Assembly (NCBI RefSeq): GCF_001417965.1
Contig: NW_018388203.1
Coordinates: forward strand, 540,897-604,896
Direction of reading: 5' to 3'
DNA from: Exaiptasia diaphana
Taxonomy: Eukaryota; Cnidaria; Anthozoa; Actiniaria; Aiptasiidae
Length of the DNA stretch: 64,000 nt
The notes under the pieces are model-generated. The model was given only the letters and a program-made list of their open reading frames with translations. It searched no databases and was not told the DNA's origin. Positions 1 to 11,312 of the stretch are shown piece by piece. Each line of letters starts with the position of its first letter. The first letter of the stretch is position 1. The translations under genes and the position numbers were made by a program.

Positions 1-402
1 AACTCAGTTTCTTTGTGTAGCACTCGACATCAGCGAAAGTTAGTTTAGGAATAGTGTCAAGACTTAAAGTTTCACTGTCGTAAAATGAGGATATAATGTG
101 TCAAAGTACAATAAACCGCATCAAAATAGTTGTATTTACACATATTCTTTAATTAACTACTAAGAAAAGTCCAAAACTGAAGCGATTTTTTTCAAAAGTC
201 CCGCTTAACTAAGGTCAGGTTACGAAAAATGACGGTCGTGATAAAATCTAAACTTCACACATGCACGTCGTTTATGTCAAGAAAAACTCTGTTTTTTGAA
301 TTTACATTTCGATTTCTAGGCACAAATCAACAGCAAAAAGCAACTAAATGTATATTTTTACTAAGAAAAGGTGTGTTACTACGTAGAAATGGCATTACTC
401 AC

Positions 403-437
403 CTTTGTTTTGAAGTCGAAAAAGCCGGCTCCGCCAT
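403..437 (-). CDS. possible first coding exon of a gene running off the left edge
   Basis: On the minus strand an ATG at 437 opens a short frame reading M-A-E-P-A-F-S-T-S-K-Q and ends in CAAAG before a strong GTGAGT donor at 402. It lies about 260 bases beyond the stop proposed for the neighbouring minus-strand gene, a plausible distance for a new promoter. Nothing further can be read because the rest would lie outside the window. The open frame is only 35 bases, so chance is a real alternative; the call rests on the ATG context and donor only. Confidence 0.3.
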
Positions 438-699
438 CTTTGTTTACATTTTTGTCATACCGAAAAGTAGTCGCGCGACCAGCCACAATGGCGGATTAGA
501 TCACGTGATCACTTAGTGCAAATCGCGTATTCCGATAGCTAAATTAAAAACAGGAATAGAAAACAAGTAAAATATCTTACTGTTGTCAAATTATAATGAG
601 ATGGTTTTCATCACACTTATATATTGGGATAGTTGACTATCATCTATGCACACTCATATTAAGTATATAACTCTCTAGTAGCCGTGTAAAGCATGCAAA

Positions 700-1550
700 T
701 TAAAGTGCAGTCGTCGTATTAGACGGCCTACAACCATCGCCTTTTACATGACATGCATGGCTACAAATGTTGTAGTTCAATTTCTTTTTATTCACTCACC
801 GCAGCCATGTTGTCTGTATTTCCACGGTGTGCTCATCGATGAACTTCGAACCAGTTTCTCTCTGCATATTGTGTTTGCATTTTCATTCGTAGTGTAATGG
901 TAAAGAGTTATCTACAGCAGAGTTTAAGTTTTGTATATGATTAAATATAACTTGACAATTTGTGCAAGTGTAAAGAAAAAATGATTAAATTGGCAGTGTT
1001 GTGATGCTCACCTTTTTTCTCTTTAAATAGATGCTACCACGAGCGTGTTGACCAGTTGATCTGTGTCCATACTGAGAATGTTGCAAATCATTTGTATTGA
1101 GTCTTGGTACAGCTGGTCTCGTAAGAACTGTGTTAGCTCGTATAGATCTTCTGTGCTCACTTGTCACATTTTCACCAAAGGCACGGTGTGCTGGACTGCG
1201 AATAGAATTACGGACATTTCCATAATTACTGCTGTGATTTGAGACGCCATACCGTGATACAGCATTATTTCCATCATTATATTTTAACCAATCTGAATCC
1301 TGCCGCAGCAACGACCTGTGTGATGTACTGTCGTAAGGACTAAAGGAAGGGTGATGCTCGTAGTGTTGTCTCCTTTCCGAGCGGTAGAAATTGTGATTTT
1401 TCTGTTCTGATTTCTTTTCATCTGATTTGAGGAGGTTAAGCTAGAATACAATACATTTTCATAAAACACTCACAGGACTAATGTATAACTATAGTCTAAT
1501 CTAAAAGCATTAAAATAATGCACTTTCTTTTCACTTACTATCTGACCCAT
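700..1550 (-). CDS. small hydrophilic protein with MGQ N-terminus, unknown function
   Basis: I do not recognise this protein. Four minus-strand exons join in consistent phase: 1550-1539, 1440-1012, 861-800 and 760-700, giving about 187 residues. Exon 1 encodes only M-G-Q-I before GTAAGT. The large exon 2 (143 codons) follows an acceptor ending TTCTAG and ends at AAAAAG before GTGAGC. The product is rich in Ser, Arg, His, Asn and Tyr, with no visible membrane segment or signal peptide, so it is probably largely disordered. The Met-Gly start could allow N-myristoylation (inference). Exons 1 and 2 are well supported by the long open frame and splice sites; exons 3 and 4 rest on phase agreement alone and could belong to something else. 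A fold-back repeat sits just upstream of the ATG, in the presumed 5' UTR or promoter. Confidence 0.55.
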
Positions 1551-1563
1551 CGCTGCACCACAG

Positions 1564-1648
1564 CTTCCCTGCTAGCAGAGGCTTACATGGTAAATTCTGT
1601 TACTTTTACGTGACAGAATTTACCGTGTAAGCCTCTGCTAGCAGGGAA
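1564..1648. repeat. fold-back MITE with flanking 8-bp duplication
   Basis: Two 36-base arms (1565-1600 and 1613-1648) are inverted copies with a single mismatch, separated by a 12-base loop. CACCACAG occurs directly on both sides (1556-1563 and 1649-1656), as expected of a target-site duplication. Eight-base duplications are typical of hAT elements, but the ends do not match a hAT consensus I know. It lies 14 bases upstream of the ATG of the neighbouring minus-strand gene. Confidence 0.75.
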
Positions 1649-1656
1649 CACCACAG

Positions 1657-3300
1657 CTGATCCAAAAAATGTATTCTTAATACTGTCCAATTATAACGAA
1701 CTAAAACTTCGTGAGTGAGAAGAAAAAAAATAACAATCTCACTTCGACAACAGTTTTCGGGTTCGCAGAAAAACACTAGGACTAAACCTTTTCAGAATTT
1801 CTCGGAATTTTAGAGGCGTCATCCAATCACGAGTAAAGCCACAGGTAACCCAGGATTAGAATTTGTATAAGGGAATGTATGTAGCATAGTTTCATCGTCA
1901 AAAGTTTATAAAGCCTAGAATACAAGAACATTGCTATTTAAGCGTTTTAAACGCTTCTTGAGACCATACCCACAGGGAACCCAAGCTAAGCACTTGACTT
2001 AGCTGATTTATCGATATCGATAATGCATGTAAAGATAACAGTGATAGAGAGGGGGGACAGCAAATATCAAGAATAACGGCAACTTTAACGTCCATAAAAC
2101 CACATCACAAAGTAATACAATCTTTTTTTTCGTTTTTCATTCAAAAATGTCATTTTTACGTGCATGCATTATAGATATCGCTAGAGGCATTAGTCAATTG
2201 ATTAGCTTGGGCTGCCTGTGCCATAACTACTTTTATCATATAATCATCTATGAAATACCTATATTTCTCCATTTCGTAAAATTGATATTTTTACTAGTGA
2301 AAATAACACATTCGAGGTTTCTCTATTATAGTAAAAGTAAGAAAAAAGGTATTTTTTGACATAATTTCATATGTAATTATATGATAAACAGAATATTAAT
2401 ACATGGTCGCTTTTATCTTCTTGGGTTGAAAATCTCTCACTTGTTCGCTACGCTCACTCATGAGAGATCTTTTCAACACTCGAAGATAAAATACGTATCC
2501 CCACATGCCCATGTAATATCCTCTATTTCCTAAAAAATATGTATTTTCGGGACAACATTTCCACTCATATCAGTATCTATTTGACTGCTTGTGAAGGTTA
2601 ATTTTTTTTATTGGACAATTTCACGGTGAAATTTTGAAATGGGCAAGGGTTAGTTAACGAGTGTTGACCAGTGTTTTAACTGCTTTTTTAATGATCACAG
2701 TTCAGTAATCAATCAGAACAGATTCATGATGGTCCACAGTTTGGTGGATACTGGAACCTTTTATAGCAAAGGTGATAACATTAGGGAAAAATTTTTTTTC
2801 AATTTATTTTTTTATAATTTAGCAATAATGTAAATCTGTACAGTATGTTCATATATACCATGTATACAAAAGAATAGCACTAATTACAAGCTATTAAAAT
2901 TGATATTTGAGATATTTAAACTGTAAGTAAGCTGATGGTGAATCATAATAGATTACAATACAACAAAGCAAAAAAAAAAAAGATATAGCATTTTAGTTAT
3001 TTGAATTTACAATTATAATACTAAACCCTCCTTGACCTTGTCTAATCTACATATCCCTTTTCCAATGTACAAATTTTACAAAACTTTACAAATATACAAT
3101 AATAGAAATGAAAACACTCATAGAACAATTAACAGACATCTATCTAAATCTTGTAAAATGTGTATAAAATCAACTCCAAAAGATTTGAACATCTTTTAAA
3201 AACATACCTACATCAACTTATTAAAATTCCTAATAGCATCATTCTGTTTGGACTATTTAAATGATAATTTCTCTTAATTATAATATAAAATGATGTGGTT
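1657..3300. other. intergenic: upstream of the MGQ gene and 3' flank of the cyclin G-like gene
   Basis: No coding exon is visible. On the minus strand a polyadenylation-type AATAAA lies at 2808-2803, about 490 bases past the cyclin G-like stop, with another near 2612. A fold-back repeat occupies roughly 2371-2525. Confidence 0.5.
2371..2525. repeat. fold-back MITE with CTCACT core, copy 1
   Basis: An inverted pair (TTTTATCTTC on the left, GAAGATAAAA on the right, with TTGAAAA/TTTTCAA and TCTCTCA/TGAGAGA further in) brackets a GTTCGCTACGCTCACTC core. A related copy lies at 19645-19785, and the outer end sequence CATGTAATATTC recurs near 57290. The outer flanks carry ATATGATAAA-type ends. This is a non-autonomous DNA transposon; superfamily unresolved. 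Confidence 0.6.
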
Positions 3301-5608
3301 TTATGCTGGGGCAACTATTGGTTGCGTCTGAGAAACAGTATGATGAATTGTACAGTCTACATTTTCTTGATTCTGAAAATAACAAAAGTATAAAAAAATC
3401 AACAACAACAATATGAGATAATTTAAATTAATCATAGATAAAGAAAAAAGAAGGAAAGAAGTATAGATAAAGGATGAGTTTTACCTGTATCATTGGATTA
3501 GATCCTGATTTATTTTCATGGATGGCTGTGGTAATAAGAGAATCATTGTACTGAAGTAAACACAGCCTGGTATCATTCAACTCAGACTCTGGGATCTGCA
3601 ATACAAATTACCAAGTTAATAAAATAAGTACAGCAAGTATTAGGACAAGCCAGAATTAATAATAGAAACGATGTCCCCAAAAAAGGTCTAAAATTGAAAA
3701 TTGGTGAAAACATAAAAAGATTCTTTTACACACACTTTAGTACTGGGACACAATTATCCAACCTTTGCAAGCTCCTGTAGACAGATTGTTGCTTCAGCCC
3801 AAGTGTCAGTTAAAAGGCTTATCTCACTGCTCAATACTGCAAGAGCCAGAGTAGATGACTGTAAAATCAAGACACAGAGTATGTTAATCATGAGCCAAAT
3901 TTAAATCAAACTGGACATTTGTACAATCAATTGATTCATTTGACTTACATTAACAAAGGTAAACGCATGGTGACATAGAAGTTGTTCAAGCTTGAGTGTA
4001 ATCTGTTGTAGATGTTGTGTGACAGGGCAGTTGTCGAGATAACCCTTGGAAACACACAGTGCATGGAACTGAAACATAGACAAGAAGAAGCATATATATA
4101 GTCAAGAACTGCATTGATCAATAAATATTTTCACTTTTAGTGCATCAAAGTTTGACATGAAATATTTACCACTTGAAGGAAATAGAGTGGTGTTATGGCA
4201 TTCAAATTCCAACCAAGCTTATCAAGTACAATTCTTTCCATACGTAATAAATCTGAAGGTGTGCACTTCAAGCCACTGACGCTTACTAAATCTCCAGCTG
4301 TAGGGATTGCCTAGAAATACATGCAAATTAATGCTTATGTAACTTTGTCAGCAATAATTCAAATATATATGTATATACAATAATTATGAATATTTTTGCA
4401 CAATTACCTCATCTTCCTCCACTACTTTTGCTGCCAAAAACAGACAACAGATAGACATACATGGAAGATACTTTGGCCGTGCCTGGAAATACACAAGAAA
4501 TAGCATTAAAGGTGCAAAGAAGATTGTTGGATAAGTAAAGATATCCTGTAATAAAAGATTCTACATGGTTGTATGCAAATATTACCTTTACTACAGTGAG
4601 AAAACGATCTAATAAGTTGACAGCTAAGGCAAATGTTTCTGGTTGAAAGCCACAATGTCTGTTCAGGCGAAGAAGAAGACTAACCATTTTGTTGCGATGG
4701 AAGAAACTGATTTCATCAAAATCCTTAAAAATAATAATAAAAGTAGTTACAGTAAGTTGTGCTTATTCAAATCATGGTAAGATATAAAAAATATCATCAC
4801 ACAATATATTATACACATATGCGTGAACTTCTTTTTTTAAGATGTTTACAATCTATAGGCTCTAATTTTGTTATGAATCTTTATTGTGTTTCACATACAA
4901 AAGCTTTTGTGTACTTTCTCTTTGTGGTTACCATCTAAGCATATATTTTTTTCACGCTTTGTTAATAAGATCTTTTAAATTCATAGTTATCAAGGCACAC
5001 GTTTTTGTGGCAGAGACTGACTTTATATATGGAAAATAATTTAAAATGCTAATTCCTGACCTAAACATTTAATATTATAATAATGGTCAAGAAATCCACC
5101 TCCCGTCAAACGTAATAAAATCTACCCAAAATGTAGATAAGATATGTTGAAATTTAAAACCTTTAGTTTCAAGGTCATCAGAATACAATGAAAATGATAG
5201 CTTCAGCACAGTCAAAATATACAATCATAATAATATTAACACTAACCTTTCTTCCTGCAAGACATTTAAGGTTTGACTTGTATTTTCCTTCTCTCATAAG
5301 CCCATCTTCTAAGGCAGCTAGTAGACGAGAAGCATTTAGACCCCCAGAAACCTTCATCTGTTAAAATATATCAAATAAACATGAGTAGCATAATCTACAG
5401 AATAATACCTGCATCCACGTAAGCAAATATTCCTAAAGGACAAAATATCAACAAAACTTGTGCAGGAATATACAAAGCTAATTCTATGGACCGCTACTGG
5501 TATTACTTATAAATAAGCTTACAGCCTATGAAGAAATGAATTCGGCGTAGAAATATTTCAGTTCAAAATGAATATTAAAAGTAAGTTACGTCAAAAGGAT
5601 CTCACCAT
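3301..5608 (-). CDS. CCNG: cyclin G-like protein
   Basis: Cyclin G proteins are atypical cyclins linked to p53 signalling, PP2A recruitment and cell-cycle arrest in vertebrates. Minus-strand coding exons: 5608-5606 (ATG only), 5357-5247, 4723-4586, 4482-4408, 4310-4170, 4068-3949, 3858-3763, 3595-3485 and 3372-3301. They join in phase to about 288 residues; vertebrate cyclin G1 has 295. Family marks are FALAVNLLDRFL in the cyclin box, the PKYL segment and VVEEDE helix, and LLRMERIVLDKLGW, where cyclin G1 has LMRMEKIVLEKVCW. A second ATG starts exon 5357-5247, so translation may begin at either. The C-terminus is short and Gln/Thr-rich. Four internal intron positions match those of the cyclin I-like gene on the other strand, showing common ancestry. 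G1 versus G2 type cannot be assigned by eye. Confidence 0.9.
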
Positions 5609-7458
5609 TACGTTCAGCGCAGTACACTCGATTTAAAATCGTGGACCTTCCTTGTAAACTGTGATTCCTATATAGCTTTAAGTAGTTAAGCAACCTTAGA
5701 GTTGATCCACAACAGCATAAAATAATTTAAACTGTTAAATTGTTCAGAGTATTATCGCCATCTTTACTCAAAATATCCCCGAAGGAGTGAGTGATTGTGA
5801 ACCAGGACTATTAGGACAAATGACATCTATGGTGGACAGAAAATCTATATTACGAAATATTAAAGTGGCTTTTGCGAGAACGTCATCGCGAACGTAACAA
5901 ATTTATTAAACTTAAAAACAAATGGCCCGGAGTCACGAAATGTCATACTTGAAATAAATCCAACCAAAAATTATGAGCCAAAAAAATGCAAAACAAAAGG
6001 AATACAATAAATAAACTTCTGACCACAAATTTGTTTCGATTATCGAGTTTGATAAAAAGCAAAGACGTATCGTGAAACAACTTACAAAAATTGAATGTCT
6101 TGTCAGTGTGCTCAGCTCATTTATGGCTTGTAATGTATTTTTTAGACTTGAGCCACAGGAATAACATAATTACTATATTGAACTTGTCATAAATTGTTCC
6201 TTTTATGCTAAGTTCTGCTGAAGAAAACAGTGAAACGGTTGCATTTCGTTTTATTAACATCGCGACGCTTTATAAGCTTATGTTTACCGCGCCTAAAACA
6301 CAAAGGTCCAGCGTTCGCTCGGGAGCCCAAACGTTCGCAGTTTTGCCGTTGCAAAAGGAACTTAAGTTATAAGCTTAAATGTCCAAGAAGCACTCATGAT
6401 GTAGTTTTTTTTTGTATAAGCAAAGCAAAGATTTTTTTTGTAAAAGCAAAGCAAAGCGGGAGAAAGACCAGGAAGGTTCGTCAATGCACTCAAAGGAGAC
6501 TAAAAGAAAACATCAGTGCACAAAACTTACCTTTCCCGAAGACAACACTTAGTGTCAGACTCCACTCGTTTGCTTTTAGTGTAGACTAGAAAACCTTTTT
6601 CTCATAATCTTTTGTAGAGAGTATTTCAAGCGAATTCAGGTAGTTGAATAAGCTAGTCCTCCATTACAGCTGGCTGTTCAATGTTTCTTGACAGCGAAAC
6701 GGACGATGTAAACAAACAAAGAGAAGCAAAAAGTTTGAGCGCCAAACTGTTTTTCAAAAAATACTGGATTTCTATTGGTTAATGCAAATGAGTACTAACA
6801 ATATGTCAAGTTTTGATTGGCTGGGATAAAGTTGAGTGACGTCACAGGGCGTCTTTGGGGGGTTTACCTAGGATTTTGTCAAATGGATAACATTTACATC
6901 AAAAAATTCGTTCGTATTTAACCGTAATTAATTATTACAGCAACAAGACAGCCAATCCAACGAACATTCTACCCATTTTAGTATATTTTCGTATTTTTTC
7001 TTTGCATAGAACAAAACTTTGGGCTTGTCTGCTTGTCACACTCTGGATATCACATGACCTAAGTTCAACTTCACGTGATCAAATAATCTGGCTATGATTG
7101 GATACATCTTCTTACATTTGATTAGCATCTTTGTACACAAAGCACTTTCTCTTTAGCTTCGTCGACCATCTTCAAAATTTATTTCAGAAGCTAATATTTT
7201 CCTTCTTTTCTTGACCTTCCAAGGTAAGTGTATTGAATAATGTTGAGTTATATCAAAGATGGAAGATATCTGTCGACGTCGACAAAATTGTCAATATAAA
7301 GAGCTAAAATATAGAGAAAAATTAGACATTGAAATAAGTTGTCATGTGAAATCCCCTAAATATTTGAAATATCAATCGGTTTTCTGACATTTTTTATTGT
7401 TTTACAGCGGAGAATCCTCTCCCGATACTCTCCTGGGTCATGCAAAAGGAGGCAAGCA
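5609..7458. promoter_or_regulatory. shared upstream region of the cyclin G-like and cyclin I-like genes
   Basis: The two divergent start codons are separated by about 1.85 kb with no convincing coding exon; the one open stretch at 6230-6589 is low-complexity and lacks family features. Visible motifs are a perfect CRE (TGACGTCA) at 6837-6844, an octamer ATGCAAAT at 6782-6789, inverted CCAAT boxes near 6773 and 6815, and an E-box CACGTG at 7072-7077. A donor at 7224 and an acceptor ending at 7407 suggest a non-coding first exon for the plus-strand gene. Motif function is inference. Confidence 0.5.
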
Positions 7459-10400
7459 ATGTGTATTGCTCCAAAACTGAACACTGATAGGCTTGCAAAT
7501 GTTCTGGAAGAAAATATACAAAAGGAAAATGGCGAATCGTACTTCTTAAGGATCTTCCATATCCTTCAAAACCAGGTAATAAGAAAACAGTGTATTTCTT
7601 TTAAATCCCATTGTATTTTGAGATACTATCGTGCAGCTAAGCATTTTAGGGTAATATGACAGTCTCCATAACTTAACCGATGCGAAATTTCATGACAATT
7701 TGGAAAAACCTCGTCACCAAAGATAATCTTCAAAGAATTTGTCATAATATCAAAATAGCAACGTTTAGTATAAGATAAACACCTTTATACATTTTTTTTT
7801 CTTGCTGAGCGCCAAGTACAAATATTAAGCTTAATAACTTAACAATAGCAATGAAACGATGTGAGATGGTAATACGATGGCGTAATTATCAAATATGTAA
7901 ATTTCTTCAGAAACGATGTTTCGCTTTCTTAATGACTTTGGGATTTGTACGAATTACTTTTGAATATTATTTAGCATGATATATGAGAGATTGAATACTC
8001 TTGAGACATGTAGTTAGAGACGACCTTGTGAGTGAGCAAAACGTTTGCTTTCGTTATGGAGATAGTTTATTTATAAACATGAATGTTCTAACCACCTGTA
8101 CCTATGACAATTGACCTATTGTACAGTTCGAAACTTTTTGTGAATAGTGTGAAATTTCAACAAGTTTCAGTGTTCGTTATTACATGTAAAGCAATTTTTA
8201 TTGTTGTCCTTCTTTATATTGGGACCTTTCCCGGGATGCACTTGGACCAATTTCAGATCAAAGGGCATTTCCGTTTCAAGTGATTTGGATCTTTTAAAGT
8301 TTTGCACACTTGTTCGCATGTAAATCGCGTGCCATGGTATTATTATTCAATTGAATCATTGTACTGAAACTGGTACTAAATATTTGGCTAACAAAGCCCT
8401 GTTGTGTGAAATGTTTTTATCAGTATGCTAGTAGTATTTTTTCCTTCACCACTTGATACCAGTGCCATTACATTTTCTGCATTTTTGCATCAACCTTTTG
8501 CACATTCTGTTTACCTACTATTTTATTTATGAAATACTTACCACATGTCATTAATTGTTTGAAAAGGTTTGGTATTAAAAGGATGTCTTCCAACAAAGGG
8601 CAGCATGATCTAATACAACATCAGTCATGTACACCATATGTTTTCTTTTATAATCTACATGTATCCATGAAATCCTTTGTGTCTAATATTAACAATGTAA
8701 ATCCTTCTATAACATAAGTTATGCACTTGTCATTGTCTTCAATGAAAACACCATACTGATTCTATTGAGATAACTGTAATGACATTAGTTATGGTGTCTG
8801 TAAAATTTCCCTGTCGTCACATTTTCTCAATTCATATGCAGTTCATAAAATAAAACAATAATTTGTCTCATTTCTAGGGCAGTGAAATAACACCAGCTTT
8901 GTATAGCAATACTGTCCGTTGGATATGGCTGCTCAATCATGACTTTGAATACCTTCCTGATACTTTTTCTCTTACTGTGAGCATTTTAGACAGATTTCTT
9001 TCATTGGTTAAGGTGAGATTTTTACAAACAGCATGATTATAATCTAAAATATTTAATCATACATACAGTTAGATGTGACTCATGCACAGCCTGTACGAAT
9101 ATCATTAGTAAATGTTAAATGCTACTTGCGCATTTCAAAGTAGAACGAGAAGAAACTTATTTATCAATAACAAAAAGGCGACTTTGATTATTTTATAGGT
9201 ATCTTTTATTTTTCAAATAAAAGATTTAAATTAAAAATTTTTTTGGCCTAAGATAGATATGATATCTCTCAGCGACATTTCGCCTACCACTTGATTTTAT
9301 CAGTTCAGTTGTAAGTTGTTTGCAGGGTATTACCAGTAATTACATGACCTTTTAGGTCCGGAATCCAACTATCTGGAATATAATGATGCTGGAATATAAT
9401 GTTTGAATCTCTTTGTCTCTTTTATAGTTCTTATAGACAGTTGCCTCAAAATAATTATTACTAATATGAGCATGATATTTTATTAGGCAAAGCCAAAGTA
9501 CCTGAGATGTATTGCTATTACTGCATACTTCTTAGCTATCAAGACTATGGAAGAAGATGAGGTATGGGGTGAAAAGAAATCATAGCATAGTGCTCTTAGG
9601 ACAAAATATTAACTTGTAACAATATACATACCAATGTTTAAAGAGCCAAATAAGATATCATAATTTTCTTCAAAATCAAGGGCATAATTCTATGTGAGAC
9701 TTTGAAATACCGGTAATATTTTGTTTGTGGTGCTCAACACTTTCTTGAATGTGCTATGATAAGTTACTGAATAACTATTTTTTCTCTTACTTTTCTGTCC
9801 ATTAACCATTTATATATAAAATGGGTTAACATTATCATTGTTATGTTCAGAACATCCCATCACTGGCCGAGCTGGTGAAAGTCAGTGAATGTGGCTGCAC
9901 CCCATCTGATGTACTTCGCATGGAGCGCATTATTCTATCTAAACTACAGTGGACTTTAAACACAACTACTCCCTTGTCTTTTCTACAACTTGTAAGTAAA
10001 AAAGTGATAAAGAGATGTGTCAATAAGAGTGAATACAGCTCCTTGGCTTAATATGTTCTAACCCCATTTATCATGTTGTTTGTTTGTATATTTAATGTTT
10101 GTATGTCATCTCAAGCTTAATTATTTTTTGCAAAATTGAAAAGACTTGAAATGAGTGAGAAAACTAAACCCCACATATAAAAGACTGAACACAAATAAGA
10201 ATTAAAAAGATGAGGTAAATTGGTAATTTTTCTATATTTCTACAAGAAGTTCAAATAGCACATGAAACAGATTTCTTTGACCCCAAGACAGTGCATTGGT
10301 GGATCACATGATGAACATATGAATAAACAAATAATTATTAATGAATAAATACTTATTTGAAATAGATGTTGTGAATGCAGATTAATGCACCCTTCAGTCT

Positions 10401-11312
10401 AATTGGGCAAGAATAGATTCCTATATATTATTATACTCATTTTATGTCATTATTTTGCATGGCCCTATTGAAGTTAACTATATTATTGAGTGTATTATGC
10501 TTACTACATACTGGTATCTGTTTTTTAGTATGGTGCATTGGTGTTCTCTAGCTGCGAAGTCATCAAACATAACATGGCTCCAACACAGCATTTGAATGAT
10601 TTGACTGTGAAACTGGAAGACTGTTTGTGCAACTTTCAGTTCACTCAATTTAAGGTATGATGATTATACTCATTATGTATAATATGTGACCATATATATG
10701 ATATTATCTGACTGATAATGCCAACTATAGTGCTGTTGTATTGATTTTTTCAAGATTTCTAATATAGATTGCTTAAACCATTGACATCCATTTTTACAGG
10801 GTTCTGTGTTAGCCTTGGCTTTACTTAGTCAAGAATTGGAGAGCTTGTCACCAAGATGGCTAGCAGTTGTCATTGAACTCCAAAAACTAACTGGGGTTGA
10901 CTTTGGAGAGCTGATCAGATGCCGTGAGCTGATCCATGATGTCTTTGATCATAATATTCCTCACGTACTTCCAAGAAAGAGCAGACTTTCCAAACCAGCT
11001 TACAAGCATTCCCTAGCAACCATTCCAGAATGCCCAGAAGATGTTTTCTCTTTTCTTCCAGAACATTTGCAACCAGGTATGCAGACTCTTACTGTGACAA
11101 GTATTGACAGCTTCTCTGCTGACCCACAACCTTTGCGTGATGAACTCAAAAGACTTCGCAACATTGCTGTTGGAGTTCTGAGTGATGAGGATTCTACTCC
11201 TGTGACCAAGCGCCGCAGGGCAGAGTTGGCAATGGCTTGTGGCCAGCAATCTCAACAAGGCTGTGGTGGGTGTACCAGTGGAGTTCATACCTTACAAGCT
11301 GTTGCTTTGTAA
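7459..11312 (+). CDS. CCNI: cyclin I-like protein
   Basis: Cyclin I is an atypical cyclin that binds CDK5 in vertebrates and promotes cell survival. Coding exons: 7459-7575, 8878-9012, 9487-9561, 9851-9991, 10529-10654 and 10800-11312, giving 368 residues (human cyclin I has 377). The N-terminal TDRLANVLEE and cyclin-box LDRFLSLVK, PKYLRCIAIT, TMEEDE and VLRMERIILSKLQW segments match cyclin I. The last exon holds GSVLALALLSQELE and CRELIHDVF, close to the human GSMLALAMVSLEME and CRELVAHHL. The C-terminal half is hydrophilic with a KRRR stretch. An upstream in-frame ATG at 7441 region leads quickly to a stop, so 7459 is chosen. A 5' UTR intron (7224-7407) is likely. The gene is head to head with the cyclin G-like gene. 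Confidence 0.92.

Noticed and set aside
229-516. 95-codon open frame on the plus strand near the left edge
   Set aside because: No family features or splice support, and it overlaps a more plausible minus-strand first exon.
6230-6589. 119-codon open frame between the two cyclin genes
   Set aside because: Composition is low-complexity with an internal duplicated T-rich/AAGCAAAG segment. It lies in the divergent promoter and lacks codon bias or a recognisable domain.
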